Source of the DNA: Butyrivibrio sp.
GTDB lineage: Bacteria > Bacillota > Clostridia > Lachnospirales > Lachnospiraceae
Direction: 5' to 3'
Assembly (NCBI GenBank): GCA_022486625.1
Contig: JAKVKH010000024.1
Location: forward strand, 1 to 60,136
DNA length: 60,136 nucleotides
Under the pieces are notes generated by a model. It was not told the DNA's origin. It worked only from the letters and a program-made list of their open reading frames with translations, and ran no database searches. The translations under genes were made by a program, and so were the position numbers. Shown piece after piece: positions 26,718 to 36,020 of the stretch (its first letter is position 1; each line of letters starts with the position of its first letter).

Positions 26718-27917
26718 ATGAACGCATTTTTAATACTTGAAGATGGCACGGTGTTCCGTGGAAAGCATATCGGCGCAGATCAGGATGTGATCAGTGAGAT
26801 CGTATTCAACACATCCATGGCCGGTTATACCGAAGTATTCACGGATCCGTCCTATGCCGGACAGGCGGTATGCATGACCTATCCGCTGATCGGCAATTAT
26901 GGCGTAAGCGTTGATGATATGGAATCGGAAAGACCCTGGCTCGACGGCGTGATCGTCCGCGAGCTTTCGGAGATTCCGTCAAATTTCCGCTGTGATATGA
27001 CCATTCAGGAGTTTCTGGAGAAATACAATGTGCCCGGAATCGAGGGGATCGATACCAGAGCACTGGTTCGGATCCTTCGGGAAAAAGGTACCATGAATGG
27101 TATGATCACAACCAATGAAAATTATGATTTTAAAGAGATCCAGCCGAAGCTGAAGGCATATACAACAGGGAGAGTGGTTGAGAAGGTTTCCTGTAAGGAA
27201 AGACAGTTCATCAAAGGAGCAGCTGACCTTGCAGAAAACGGACCGATTTCCGGAAGCGCAGTATTTTCGGAAGATGATTTTGCGGCAGCATGCGCAGGAA
27301 ACCATGATAGGCGTGAGAAGAAGCCGAGCATGGTCAGAGAATTAAACGGCAAAGGCCTTAAGGTTGCACTTCTGGACATTGGTGCAAAGCGCAACATTGC
27401 AGATTCTCTTCGTGCAAGAGGCTGTGATGTCACAATTTATCCGGCCAGAACTTCCGCAGAGGAAATTCTTGAAGGAAACCCGGATGGCATCATGCTTTCC
27501 AACGGCCCCGGAGATCCGAAGGACTGTCCGGAGATCATCGCGGAAGTGAAGAAACTCTATGATTCCGAAGTCCCGATTTTCGCAATCTGCCTCGGACATC
27601 AGCTGATGGCACTTGCTACAGGTGCGGACACACATAAGATGAAATATGGTCACAGAGGCGGTAATCACCCGGTAAAGGATCTTGCGACCGGACGTGTATA
27701 CATCTCATCCCAGAATCATGGCTATGTTGTGGATACGGATCACCTTGATCCGAAGGTTGCAAAGCCGGCATTTATCAATGTCAATGACGGAACCAATGAA
27801 GGACTTGCCTACGCCGGAAAGAACATTTTCACTGTTCAGTTCCATCCGGAAGCATGCCCCGGCCCGCAGGACAGCGGATATCTGTTCGACAGATTCATCA
27901 GCATGATGAAACAATAA
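26718..27917 (+). CDS. carA: Carbamoyl-phosphate synthase small (glutaminase) subunit
   Basis: Hydrolyses glutamine and channels ammonia to CarB for pyrimidine and arginine synthesis. The N-terminal CPSase_sm domain (FLILEDGTVFRGKHIG) is followed by a class I glutamine amidotransferase with ICLGHQ (Cys291) and QFHPEACPGPQD. The start is the ATG at 26718, preceded by GGAGG; an in-frame ATG at 26706 overlaps the purL stop, but the ribosome site lies inside it. The gene is 399 residues long and is followed by carB after 19 bases. Confidence 0.97.
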   Translation: MNAFLILEDGTVFRGKHIGADQDVISEIVFNTSMAGYTEVFTDPSYAGQAVCMTYPLIGNYGVSVDDMESERPWLDGVIVRELSEIPSNFRCDMTIQEFLEKYNVPGIEGIDTRALVRILREKGTMNGMITTNENYDFKEIQPKLKAYTTGRVVEKVSCKERQFIKGAADLAENGPISGSAVFSEDDFAAACAGNHDRREKKPSMVRELNGKGLKVALLDIGAKRNIADSLRARGCDVTIYPARTSAEEILEGNPDGIMLSNGPGDPKDCPEIIAEVKKLYDSEVPIFAICLGHQLMALATGADTHKMKYGHRGGNHPVKDLATGRVYISSQNHGYVVDTDHLDPKVAKPAFINVNDGTNEGLAYAGKNIFTVQFHPEACPGPQDSGYLFDRFISMMKQ

Positions 27918-27936
27918 GCAGGAGAGGATAGAGGAA

Positions 27937-30900
27937 ATGCCAAAAAATAAAGATGTGAAAAAGGTTCTGGTGATCGGATCCGGCCCCATCGTCATCGGGC
28001 AGGCTGCAGAGTTTGATTATGCAGGTACACAGGCATGCCGTTCACTGAAGGAAGAAGGAATAGAGGTTGTCCTGGTAAATTCCAATCCGGCAACCATCAT
28101 GACAGACAGAGACATTGCAGATGAGGTTTATATCGAACCGCTGACAGCAAAGGTTCTTGAACAGATCATAGAAAAAGAAAAACCGGACAGCGTTCTGCCC
28201 ACACTGGGTGGTCAGGCCGGCCTGAATCTGGGTATGGAGCTGGATGAATCCGGATTTCTTGCAAAGCATAACATAAAGCTGCTGGGTACAACGGCAGAGA
28301 CCATCAAGAAGGCAGAAGACCGTCAGGAATTCAAGGATACCATGGAAAAGATCGGAGAACCCTGCGCACCGTCTCTGGTTGTGCATGATGTTCCTGCAGG
28401 TGTGGAGTTCGCCCGTCAGATCGGTTATCCGGTCGTACTGCGTCCTGCCTATACCCTTGGCGGAAGCGGCGGCGGTATCGCACATGATCAGGCAGAACTT
28501 GAGGACATTCTGGCAAACGGACTTCGTCTGTCCCGTGTCGGAGAAGTTCTGGTGGAACGCTGTATTGCAGGCTGGAAAGAGATCGAGTACGAAGTAATGC
28601 GTGATTCTGCAGGCAACTGCATCACCGTCTGCAACATGGAGAATATTGATCCTGTCGGTGTACATACAGGCGACAGTATCGTTGTGGCACCTTCCCAGAC
28701 CCTGAGCGATAAGGAATATCAGATGCTCAGAAGCGCCGCACTCAATATCATTGATGAACTGAAGATCACCGGTGGGTGTAATGTGCAGTTCGCACTTCAT
28801 CCGACCAGTTTTGAATACTGTGTCATCGAAGTTAATCCGCGTGTCAGCCGTTCTTCAGCGCTGGCTTCCAAGGCAACCGGATACCCGATTGCAAAGGTTG
28901 CAGCCAAGATCGCACTCGGCTATACACTCGATGAGATTAAAAATGCCATTACAGGCAAGACCTATGCCAGCTTTGAGCCGACACTGGACTACTGCGTAGT
29001 GAAATTCCCAAGACTTCCGTTCGATAAGTTCATAACGGCAAAACGTACACTCTCCACACAGATGAAGGCAACCGGCGAAGTCATGAGTATCTGCACGAAT
29101 TTCGAAGGTGCCATGATGAAGGCCATCCGTTCACTGGAGCAGCACGTCGACTGCCTGATGAGCTATGATTTCTCAGCACTTACGGATGAAGAACTGACGC
29201 AGCGTCTTGCTGTCATTGATGACCAGAGAATCTGGGTGATTGCAGAAGCACTCCGTCGTAATTTCAGCTATGATCAGATTCATGAAATCACCATGATTGA
29301 TCACTGGTTCATCAATAAGCTTCATGTTCTGGTCAGAATGGAACAGAAGCTGAAAAATGAGAAGCTGACACCGGAGACACTCCTTGAAGCAAAGCGTCTG
29401 GAGTTCCCGGACAGTGTAATCGGCAGACTTACCGGCATGAGTGCGGATGAAGTAAAGAAGATGCGCTATGACAATAACATCACAGCGACCTACAAGATTG
29501 TAGATACCTGCGCAGCCGAATTTGCTGCAGCAACGCCTTACTATTATTCCGTGTACAACGGTCCTGATTCCGAGAACGAAGCAGATGCTTCTGAAAAGAA
29601 GAAAAAGAAGATCCTTGTCCTGGGTTCCGGCCCGATCCGTATTGGACAGGGCATCGAATTTGATTACTGTTCCGTACATGCAACATGGGCATTCCAGAAG
29701 GCCGGCTACGAAACCATTATCATCAATAACAATCCGGAAACCGTCAGCACGGATTTCGATATTGCAGACAAGCTCTATTTTGAACCTCTGACTCCTGAAG
29801 ATGTGGAGAATGTGGTCCGTCAGGAAAAACCGGACGGCGCAGTCGTACAGTTCGGCGGTCAGACGGCCATCAAGCTGACACAGGATCTGATGAAGATGGG
29901 CGTGAAGATCTTCGGAACCGATGCAAAGGATGTGGATGCAGCAGAAGACAGAGAGATCTTTGATGAGATTCTTGAGCAGACACAGATTGCAAGGGCAGCA
30001 GGTTCAACCGTTTACACGGCAGAAGAAGCCAAGGAAGTGGCGAACAGACTCGGTTATCCTGTTCTGGTACGCCCGTCCTATGTACTTGGCGGACAGGGCA
30101 TGCAGATCGCTCTTTCTGATCAGGAAATCGAAGAGTTCATGAATATTATCAACCGCTATGCGCAGGATCACCCGATTCTGGTTGATAAGTACCTGCAGGG
30201 TACAGAGACCGAAGTAGATGCGGTATGCGACGGCGAAGACATTGTCATCCCGGGTATCATGGAACATATCGAACGTTCCGGCGTACATTCGGGAGATTCC
30301 ATTTCTGTATATCCGGCACAGACGCTCAGCGAGAACGTGAAAAAGACAATCGCAGAATATACAAGAAGACTGGCAAAGGCACTTCATGTCATCGGTCTGA
30401 TCAATGTACAGTTCATAGCAGTAGGTGAGAAGGTATACATCATCGAAGCCAACCCGAGATCCTCCCGTACCGTACCTTATATCAGCAAGGTAACCGGTAT
30501 TCCGATTGTAGATCTGGCAGCACAGGTCATGATGGGTAAAAAACTCAAGGACCTTGGCTATACGCCGGGACTTCAGCCGGAAGCAGGATATGTGGCCATC
30601 AAGATGCCGGTATTCTCTTTTGAGAAGATCAGGGGCGCAGAGATCAGCCTTGGACCTGAGATGAAATCAACCGGTGAGTGTCTGGGTATCAGCAAGACAT
30701 TCAACGAAGCACTTTACAAAGCGTTCCTTGGCGCAGGTATCAATCTGCCGAAGTATAAGCAGATGATCATTACGGTAAAGGATGCCGACAAGGGTGAGAT
30801 CATCGATATCGCCCGCAGATATGAAGCACTTGGCTATACGATCTATGCCACACTTTCTACAGCAGAAACGCTCAATCAGAACGGCGTTCATGCAAAGCGT

Positions 30901-31149
30901 GTCAATAAGATCAGTCAGGAATCACCGACCGTCATGGATCTGATTCTGGGTCATAAGATTGACCTTGTCATCGATACGCCGACGCAGGGACGTGACAAGA
31001 CCAGAGACGGATTCCTTATCCGCCGTACCGCAATCGAGACCGGTGTAAATGTCATCACCGCACTTGATACGGCCCGTGCCCTTGTTTCCAGTCTGGAAAC
31101 GGCATGCAAGGAAGATAATCTGCAGCTGGTGGATATCGCAAAGCTGTAA
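27937..31149 (+). CDS. carB: Carbamoyl-phosphate synthase large subunit
   Basis: ATP-dependent synthase of 1,070 residues, working with CarA. Two homologous carboxyphosphate/carbamate halves are seen. Each opens with a Rossmann-like strand (KVLVIGSGPIVIGQAAEFDYAG; KILVLGSGPIRIGQGIEFDYC), and each contains ATP-grasp motifs such as RPAYTLGGSGGG and RPSYVLGGQGM. The C-terminal allosteric MGS-like domain follows. GGAGAGGATAGAGGAA precedes the ATG. A strong terminator ends the purL-carA-carB unit. Confidence 0.98.
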   Translation: MPKNKDVKKVLVIGSGPIVIGQAAEFDYAGTQACRSLKEEGIEVVLVNSNPATIMTDRDIADEVYIEPLTAKVLEQIIEKEKPDSVLPTLGGQAGLNLGMELDESGFLAKHNIKLLGTTAETIKKAEDRQEFKDTMEKIGEPCAPSLVVHDVPAGVEFARQIGYPVVLRPAYTLGGSGGGIAHDQAELEDILANGLRLSRVGEVLVERCIAGWKEIEYEVMRDSAGNCITVCNMENIDPVGVHTGDSIVVAPSQTLSDKEYQMLRSAALNIIDELKITGGCNVQFALHPTSFEYCVIEVNPRVSRSSALASKATGYPIAKVAAKIALGYTLDEIKNAITGKTYASFEPTLDYCVVKFPRLPFDKFITAKRTLSTQMKATGEVMSICTNFEGAMMKAIRSLEQHVDCLMSYDFSALTDEELTQRLAVIDDQRIWVIAEALRRNFSYDQIHEITMIDHWFINKLHVLVRMEQKLKNEKLTPETLLEAKRLEFPDSVIGRLTGMSADEVKKMRYDNNITATYKIVDTCAAEFAAATPYYYSVYNGPDSENEADASEKKKKKILVLGSGPIRIGQGIEFDYCSVHATWAFQKAGYETIIINNNPETVSTDFDIADKLYFEPLTPEDVENVVRQEKPDGAVVQFGGQTAIKLTQDLMKMGVKIFGTDAKDVDAAEDREIFDEILEQTQIARAAGSTVYTAEEAKEVANRLGYPVLVRPSYVLGGQGMQIALSDQEIEEFMNIINRYAQDHPILVDKYLQGTETEVDAVCDGEDIVIPGIMEHIERSGVHSGDSISVYPAQTLSENVKKTIAEYTRRLAKALHVIGLINVQFIAVGEKVYIIEANPRSSRTVPYISKVTGIPIVDLAAQVMMGKKLKDLGYTPGLQPEAGYVAIKMPVFSFEKIRGAEISLGPEMKSTGECLGISKTFNEALYKAFLGAGINLPKYKQMIITVKDADKGEIIDIARRYEALGYTIYATLSTAETLNQNGVHAKRVNKISQESPTVMDLILGHKIDLVIDTPTQGRDKTRDGFLIRRTAIETGVNVITALDTARALVSSLETACKEDNLQLVDIAKL

Positions 31150-31176
31150 GTCTGTACAGGAAAAAGAAGATATTGG

Positions 31177-31216
31177 CAGACCCCATGCGATCGGAAGGAT
31201 CGCATGGGGTCTGTTT
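31177..31216 (+). terminator. Terminator after carB
   Basis: A 16-base perfect stem (31177-31192 with 31198-31213) around a five-base loop, followed by TTT. Confidence 0.88.
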
Positions 31217-31263
31217 ATGAACTGCACTATATCTGGTGGATATATATTGAATAAAAAGGGAGG

Positions 31264-31297
31264 AGGCCGTCTGATCGGGGAATCAGGCGGCCTTTTT
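31264..31297 (+). terminator. Second terminator-like hairpin downstream of carB
   Basis: AGGCCGTCTGAT (31264-31275) pairs with ATCAGGCGGCCT (31282-31293, one G:U), then TTTTT. It stands between the carB terminator and a tiny open frame, and may end read-through or attenuate a short transcript. Confidence 0.75.
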
Positions 31298-31408
31298 ATG
31301 AAAAAGATATTTAATTGGGGTGTTCAGATGACTTTCAGCATCTGCATTTTTTATGTTTATCAGCTGCTTGCCTCAGCTGATAAGAAGATCATACTGCAGA
31401 AACCTTAA
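31298..31408 (+). CDS. Possible small membrane peptide (36 residues)
   Basis: An open frame of 36 residues with a lysine start (MKKIFNWGVQ), one hydrophobic stretch (MTFSICIFYVYQLLA) and a charged tail. The ATG immediately follows the U-run of a hairpin and has no ribosome site, so expression is doubtful. No family is recognised. The rest of the gap 31217-31553 is AT-rich and shows nothing else I can support. Confidence 0.25.
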   Translation: MKKIFNWGVQMTFSICIFYVYQLLASADKKIILQKP

Positions 31409-31553
31409 CTGAACTTAAATCAGTTATTAATAAAATATAAAATGCCTGATATACTTTATGCCGATGATACTATAAACACAGGTGCAAGTGATTATTTCAT
31501 GTGATATATTAATAGTGGTTATCGATGCATATTGTCAGAAACGGAAGAAACGA

Positions 31554-32246
31554 ATGAATAAAATAAATTATGCCAGGCAGCTGGATCAGAAAATTGAGGA
31601 ATTTCAGAAGCAGGGGCGCTATCCCAAGCTTCTGCTTCATGCGTGCTGCGCGCCGTGCTCTTCGTATTGTCTGGAATTTCTGCGGGAATACTTCGATGTG
31701 ACGGTTTTTTATTATAATCCGAATATTACGGAGGAAGCGGAGTACCGTAAGCGGGTGGAAGAAGAGAAGCGCCTGATTGCGGCCTATAACCGGCAGGTGG
31801 ATGAGCAGCATTTCGAAGGCATGCACTCGGATGGGAAGGCACACAGAATCGGGATTCTGGAGGGCAGCTATGTGCCTGCAGACTATTATGATGCGGTGCG
31901 CGGACTGGAAGACTGCCCGGAAGGCGGAGACCGATGTACGAAGTGTTTTGCCCTGCGCCTTGGGGAAACGGCAAGAGTCTGTGCAGAGCAGGGGTTTGAC
32001 TTTTTTACCACAACGCTCACGATCAGTCCGCTTAAGGACGCAGACCGGCTTAACCGGATCGGCGCTGAGATGGCGCAGAAGTACGGAACCACTTTTTTAC
32101 CGTCTGATTTTAAGAAAAAAGAGGGTTATAAGCGTTCCATTGAACTGTCTTATCAGTTTGGCCTTTACCGGCAGGATTTCTGCGGCTGCAGCTATTCAAA
32201 AACAGAGCGGGAGCGGCAGAAAGAGGAAAGCGCAGGCACAATTTGA
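31554..32246 (+). CDS. queH: Epoxyqueuosine reductase QueH
   Basis: Last step of queuosine synthesis in tRNA: reduction of epoxyqueuosine by the QueH (DUF208) family, the non-QueG enzyme that uses Fe-S and an adjacent metal. The diagnostic cysteines are all present: LLHACCAPCSSY near the N-terminus, CTKCFALRL in the middle and FCGCSYS at the end. I chose the ATG at 31554 (230 residues) because the family begins about 20 residues before the first CC motif; an upstream in-frame extension is hydrophobic and lacks a ribosome site. Confidence 0.92.
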   Translation: MNKINYARQLDQKIEEFQKQGRYPKLLLHACCAPCSSYCLEFLREYFDVTVFYYNPNITEEAEYRKRVEEEKRLIAAYNRQVDEQHFEGMHSDGKAHRIGILEGSYVPADYYDAVRGLEDCPEGGDRCTKCFALRLGETARVCAEQGFDFFTTTLTISPLKDADRLNRIGAEMAQKYGTTFLPSDFKKKEGYKRSIELSYQFGLYRQDFCGCSYSKTERERQKEESAGTI

Positions 32247-32334
32247 CAGATTCTCCGCAACGTGTTTCAATAGGAAAATAGCTGGTTGAATTTTGCATTT
32301 ATATACATTTCTAAGATAAGGAAGGAAATCGAAT

Positions 32335-34104
32335 TTGAAAAAAGTAATTGATCTGATTTCAAAAGAGGTAGCTGATGCGTTTGAGGCAGCAGGGTACGAG
32401 AGCAGACTTGGAAGAGTCACACTTTCCAACAGGCCTGACCTGTGCGAGTATCAGTGTAATGGTGCAATGGCAGGAGCAAAGGAATATCACAAGGCTCCGT
32501 TTATGATTGCAGACGAGGTTGCGGAAAAGCTTCAGGGCAACGAAATGTTTGAGTCTGTGGAATCGGTAAAACCGGGATTCCTGAATATTAAAGTCAGCAG
32601 AGATTTTGTAAGACAGTATATTGTGAAGATGATGCATGAGAAAAAATTAGGGGTGGAACAGCCCGGACATGCACCGGAATTTATTATCGATTATGGCGGA
32701 CCCAATGTCGCCAAGCCGCTTCATGTGGGACATCTGCGTTCTGCAGTCATCGGAGAATCCTTAAAGAGAATTCTGCGTTATACCGGACATAAGGTGACCG
32801 GAGACATTCATATGGGAGACTGGGGACTGCAGATGGGGCTGATCATTACGGAGCTTCATCATCAGCATCCGGAGCTGCCTTATTTTGATGAGAATCATAC
32901 AGGTCCTTATCCGAAGGAAGCACCGTTTACGATTTCCGAACTGGAAAAAATCTACCCGGAAGCAAGCGGCAAGTCCAAGGAGGATGAAGCCTACAAGGCA
33001 GAAGCCATGGAAGCAACAAAACAGCTCCAGAACGGAAACAGGGGATATCGTGCCCTGTGGCATCATATTCTGGATGTTTCCGTAACGGACCTGAAGAAAA
33101 ACTATAAGAACCTGAATGTGGATTTCGATCTGTGGCGCGGAGAGTCTGATGTGCATGAAGTGATTCCGGGAATGGTGGAATACATGAAGCAGCATGGCTA
33201 TGCGCATGAGAGTCAGGGCGCTCTGGTAGTGGATGTTGCAGAGGAAACAGACGCCAAGGAGATTCCGCCGTGCATGATTCTGAAATCTGATGGCGCATCT
33301 TTATATAATACGACAGATCTTGCAACCATCCAGCAGCGTATGGACGAGTTCCATCCGGACGGACTGGTGTATGTTGTGGACAAGCGTCAGGAACTGTATT
33401 TCACACAGGTATTCCGCTGCGCACGCAAGACGAAACTGGTGCTGCCGGAAACAGAGCTTCATTTTGTCGGTTTCGGTACCATGAATGGAAAGGACGGCAA
33501 ACCGTTCAAAACAAGACAGGGTGGCGTGCCTCGTCTGGAGAATCTGATCGCTGAAATTGATGAGCAGATGTATGGCAGAATCAAGGAAGGAAATCCGGAG
33601 ATCACAGAAGAGGAAGCAAGAAAGACAGCACATCAGGTTGCACTTTCTGCAATCAAGTACGGCGACCTTTCGAATCAGCCGTCCAAGGATTATGTATTTG
33701 ATATTGAGAAGTTTACTTCCTTTGAAGGAGATACCGGTCCGTATATTCTTTATACAATCGTCCGGATCAAATCCATTCTGGCGAAGTATGAGCAGGAAGG
33801 AAAGTCTGCAAAGCAGGCGCTTTTAAATGCACCCGGAAGCGATACGGAGAAGAGTCTCATGCTGCAGCTGACAAAGTTTGCAGACAGCGTGGAGAGTGCT
33901 TCGAGAGAACTGATGCCGAACAGAATCTGTGCCTATATTTATGAGCTGTCCAATGATTTCAACAGCTTTTACCATGAAACCAAGATTCTGACAGAACCTG
34001 ACCAGGATAAGAAAGAAGGATATATTGCACTGCTGTATATCACGCTGAAGGTACTGGAAACCGGCATTGATCTGCTGGGCTTCACAGCTCCTGACAGGAT
34101 GTAG
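32335..34104 (+). CDS. argS: Arginyl-tRNA synthetase
   Basis: Class I synthetase charging tRNA-Arg, 589 residues. The N-terminal ArgRS additional domain is present; the HIGH motif appears as HVGH at 130-133 within GGPNVAKPLHVGHLRSAV; the KMSKS site is the degenerate GKDGKPFKTRQGG form usual in ArgRS; the C-terminal DALR helical domain ends in APDRM. It starts with TTG at 32335, supported by AAGGAAGGA about 9 bases upstream and no nearer ATG. No T-box is seen in the 88-base leader. Confidence 0.96.
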   Translation: MKKVIDLISKEVADAFEAAGYESRLGRVTLSNRPDLCEYQCNGAMAGAKEYHKAPFMIADEVAEKLQGNEMFESVESVKPGFLNIKVSRDFVRQYIVKMMHEKKLGVEQPGHAPEFIIDYGGPNVAKPLHVGHLRSAVIGESLKRILRYTGHKVTGDIHMGDWGLQMGLIITELHHQHPELPYFDENHTGPYPKEAPFTISELEKIYPEASGKSKEDEAYKAEAMEATKQLQNGNRGYRALWHHILDVSVTDLKKNYKNLNVDFDLWRGESDVHEVIPGMVEYMKQHGYAHESQGALVVDVAEETDAKEIPPCMILKSDGASLYNTTDLATIQQRMDEFHPDGLVYVVDKRQELYFTQVFRCARKTKLVLPETELHFVGFGTMNGKDGKPFKTRQGGVPRLENLIAEIDEQMYGRIKEGNPEITEEEARKTAHQVALSAIKYGDLSNQPSKDYVFDIEKFTSFEGDTGPYILYTIVRIKSILAKYEQEGKSAKQALLNAPGSDTEKSLMLQLTKFADSVESASRELMPNRICAYIYELSNDFNSFYHETKILTEPDQDKKEGYIALLYITLKVLETGIDLLGFTAPDRM

Positions 34105-34120
34105 GACAGTTTGCAGTAAT

Positions 34121-35470
34121 ATGCAGATGGAAGAGCAGAAACACATATTCAGCAACCGGGATCTATATAAGCTCCTGATTCCGGTGATGGCTGAGCAGCT
34201 ATTAAATTCACTGATGGGAACCGCAGACAGCATAATGGTCTCTAATGTAGGACCAGCCGCTATCTCTGCGGTTTCTCTTGTTGATTCCATGAATATGCTG
34301 ATTATTCAGGCATTTTCGGCGCTTGCGACAGGCGGCGTCATCATCTGTTCAAATTATATTGGTCAAAAGAAGCCAGATCAGGCCAGAGAATCGGCAAGAC
34401 AGCTTTCGCTGGTGGCACTTGCAATTTCCGTTGTCATCATGGTCATAAGCATGTGTCTGCGCATGCCGCTTCTTCATTTGATTTTTGGAAAAGTGGAGCC
34501 GGATGTTATGACGGCTGCATCAACTTATTTTTTCTATACGATTCTGTCTTTTCCCGCAATTGCCATGTATAATTCCGGAGCAGCGATTTATCAGGCACAG
34601 CGAAACACGAGGCTGCCGATGCTGATTGCTGTTTTTTCGAATGCACTTAATATTGCAGGAAATGCGTGGCTGATCTGGGGCATGCATATGGGCGTTGCAG
34701 GTGCGGCAATTGCCACGCTTGTATCCAGAATTGTATCGGCAGTTGCCGTATATGCATTTCTGCACAGAGAAGGACAGGAAATTTATATTCAGAATTATGC
34801 GCAGACCAGACCGGATTTTCATCGGATCAAAACGATTCTGGCGCTGGGAATACCGAACGGAATCGAAACGTCCATGTTTCAGTTCGGTAAGCTGGCAATC
34901 CAGTCTACCGTATCAACTCTTGGAACGACAGCCATGGCGGCACAGGCCATGACAGCGATCATGGAAAGTCTGAATGGTGTGGCGGGAATCGGCGTTGGCA
35001 TCGGTCTGATGACGGTTGTGGGGCAGTGCATTGGAGCTGGCAGGAAAGATGAAGCCAGGTATTATGTCAAAAAACTGATGATCTGGGGAGAAGCTGTTGT
35101 GACGGCATGCTGTATCCTTATCTATCTGTTTGCACGTCCGATTACGATGCTGGCCGGGATGACGAAGGAAAGTGCAGATCTGTGTCTGTATATGATTGGC
35201 TGGATCACCATTGTCAAACCGCTTGTATGGACTGCATCGTTTATTCCGGGATATGGAATGCGGGCAGCGGGGGACGTGAAGTTCTCCATGATTCTCTCTA
35301 CGGTGTCCATGTGGATTTTTCGTGTGAGTCTTTGCACATTTCTGTGCAGAGTTATGGGATTCGGGCCGATTGCAGTCTGGATTGGTATGTTCACCGACTG
35401 GACAGTTCGCAGTATATTCTTTATACACAGGTTCAGAAGTGGGAAATGGCTGGAGCATAAAGTGGTATAA
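34121..35470 (+). CDS. MATE family efflux transporter
   Basis: A 449-residue MatE-domain transporter with about twelve helices; the start region LYKLLIPVMAEQLLNSLMGTADSIMV is typical. The ATGs at 34121 and 34127 are both possible, and the ribosome site is weak. It follows argS by 16 bases and is probably cotranscribed. It differs in sequence from the MATE protein at 7.1-8.4 kb. Substrate unknown. Confidence 0.92.
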   Translation: MQMEEQKHIFSNRDLYKLLIPVMAEQLLNSLMGTADSIMVSNVGPAAISAVSLVDSMNMLIIQAFSALATGGVIICSNYIGQKKPDQARESARQLSLVALAISVVIMVISMCLRMPLLHLIFGKVEPDVMTAASTYFFYTILSFPAIAMYNSGAAIYQAQRNTRLPMLIAVFSNALNIAGNAWLIWGMHMGVAGAAIATLVSRIVSAVAVYAFLHREGQEIYIQNYAQTRPDFHRIKTILALGIPNGIETSMFQFGKLAIQSTVSTLGTTAMAAQAMTAIMESLNGVAGIGVGIGLMTVVGQCIGAGRKDEARYYVKKLMIWGEAVVTACCILIYLFARPITMLAGMTKESADLCLYMIGWITIVKPLVWTASFIPGYGMRAAGDVKFSMILSTVSMWIFRVSLCTFLCRVMGFGPIAVWIGMFTDWTVRSIFFIHRFRSGKWLEHKVV

Positions 35471-35562
35471 TGCTGCAGACCGGTCATTATATCGGGAAAA
35501 AGTGCAAAAAATATCGTATAAAAATTTTTGTCGGAATTTGGCAAAAAGATGTGAAAAACTGG

Positions 35563-35592
35563 TTGACAACACCCCTCAGTAAGTTGTATATT
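35563..35592 (+). promoter_or_regulatory. tRNA-Met promoter
   Basis: TTGACA (35563-35568), an 18-base spacer and TATATT (35587-35592), about 40 bases upstream of the tRNA. Confidence 0.7.
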
Positions 35593-35631
35593 ATCCTAGT
35601 CGGCTACGACAAAAGGTATCCGATCTGATAT

Positions 35632-35705
35632 GGCGAGGTAGCTCAGCTGGCTAGAGCACGCGGTTCATACCCGCGGTGTCGAGGGTTCAAGTCCCCCTCT
35701 CGCTA
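35632..35705 (+). tRNA. tRNA-Met (CAT anticodon), elongator type
   Basis: The cloverleaf is readable: acceptor GGCGAGG with TCTCGCT, D arm, anticodon stem CGCGG/CCGCG with loop TTCATAC (CAT), variable loop and T arm with TTCAAGT. The anticodon stem lacks the three G:C pairs of initiator tRNA, so elongator Met is favoured over fMet; Ile2 (lysidine type) is not excluded by anticodon alone. The acceptor pairs include G:U at both ends, the T stem has one A/C mismatch, and CCA is not encoded. Confidence 0.93.
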
Positions 35706-35712
35706 TTTCTTA

Positions 35713-35757
35713 AGGCTATGAAATACAGATGTTATCTGTGTTCCATAGCTTTTTTTT
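35713..35757 (+). terminator. Terminator after tRNA-Met
   Basis: GCTATG and ACAGAT on the left pair with ATCTGT and CATAGC on the right, followed by eight or more T. Confidence 0.88.
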
Positions 35758-36020
35758 ATAAATTTGAGGGCATCAGACAAAAGGACGTCGAGTCTTCCGG
35801 TTTTTGTAAATGTTGCGGGCACTTGTCATTCTTCTATCGTGTTGTGCAGTCCGGTGTGAATGTCCGTCTGTTATTGACATCATTTATACTGGCTTCAGCC
35901 ATTTTTCGGAAGGATACTTCCAATTTGAAGCATCCTCTGACATATGCACATATTATGGTGCAATATACATGCAGGGAAAGACATAGTTTATATATCATGT
36001 ATGCCAAAAGGGGCTATATT
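35758..36020. other. Intergenic stretch without a recognisable gene
   Basis: About 260 bases between the tRNA terminator and the surface-protein gene. An open frame runs through it into the next gene, but it begins inside the tRNA and has no ribosome site. A TTGACA hexamer near 35875 may mark a promoter; no clear -10 goes with it. Confidence 0.5.

Noticed and set aside
32247..32334. T-box leader before argS
   Set aside because: The 88-base gap lacks the T-box sequence and a terminator/antiterminator pair.
35676..36020. N-terminal extension of the CxxC surface protein starting inside the tRNA
   Set aside because: It overlaps the tRNA and its terminator, has no ribosome site, and would bury a good signal peptide that starts at 36021.
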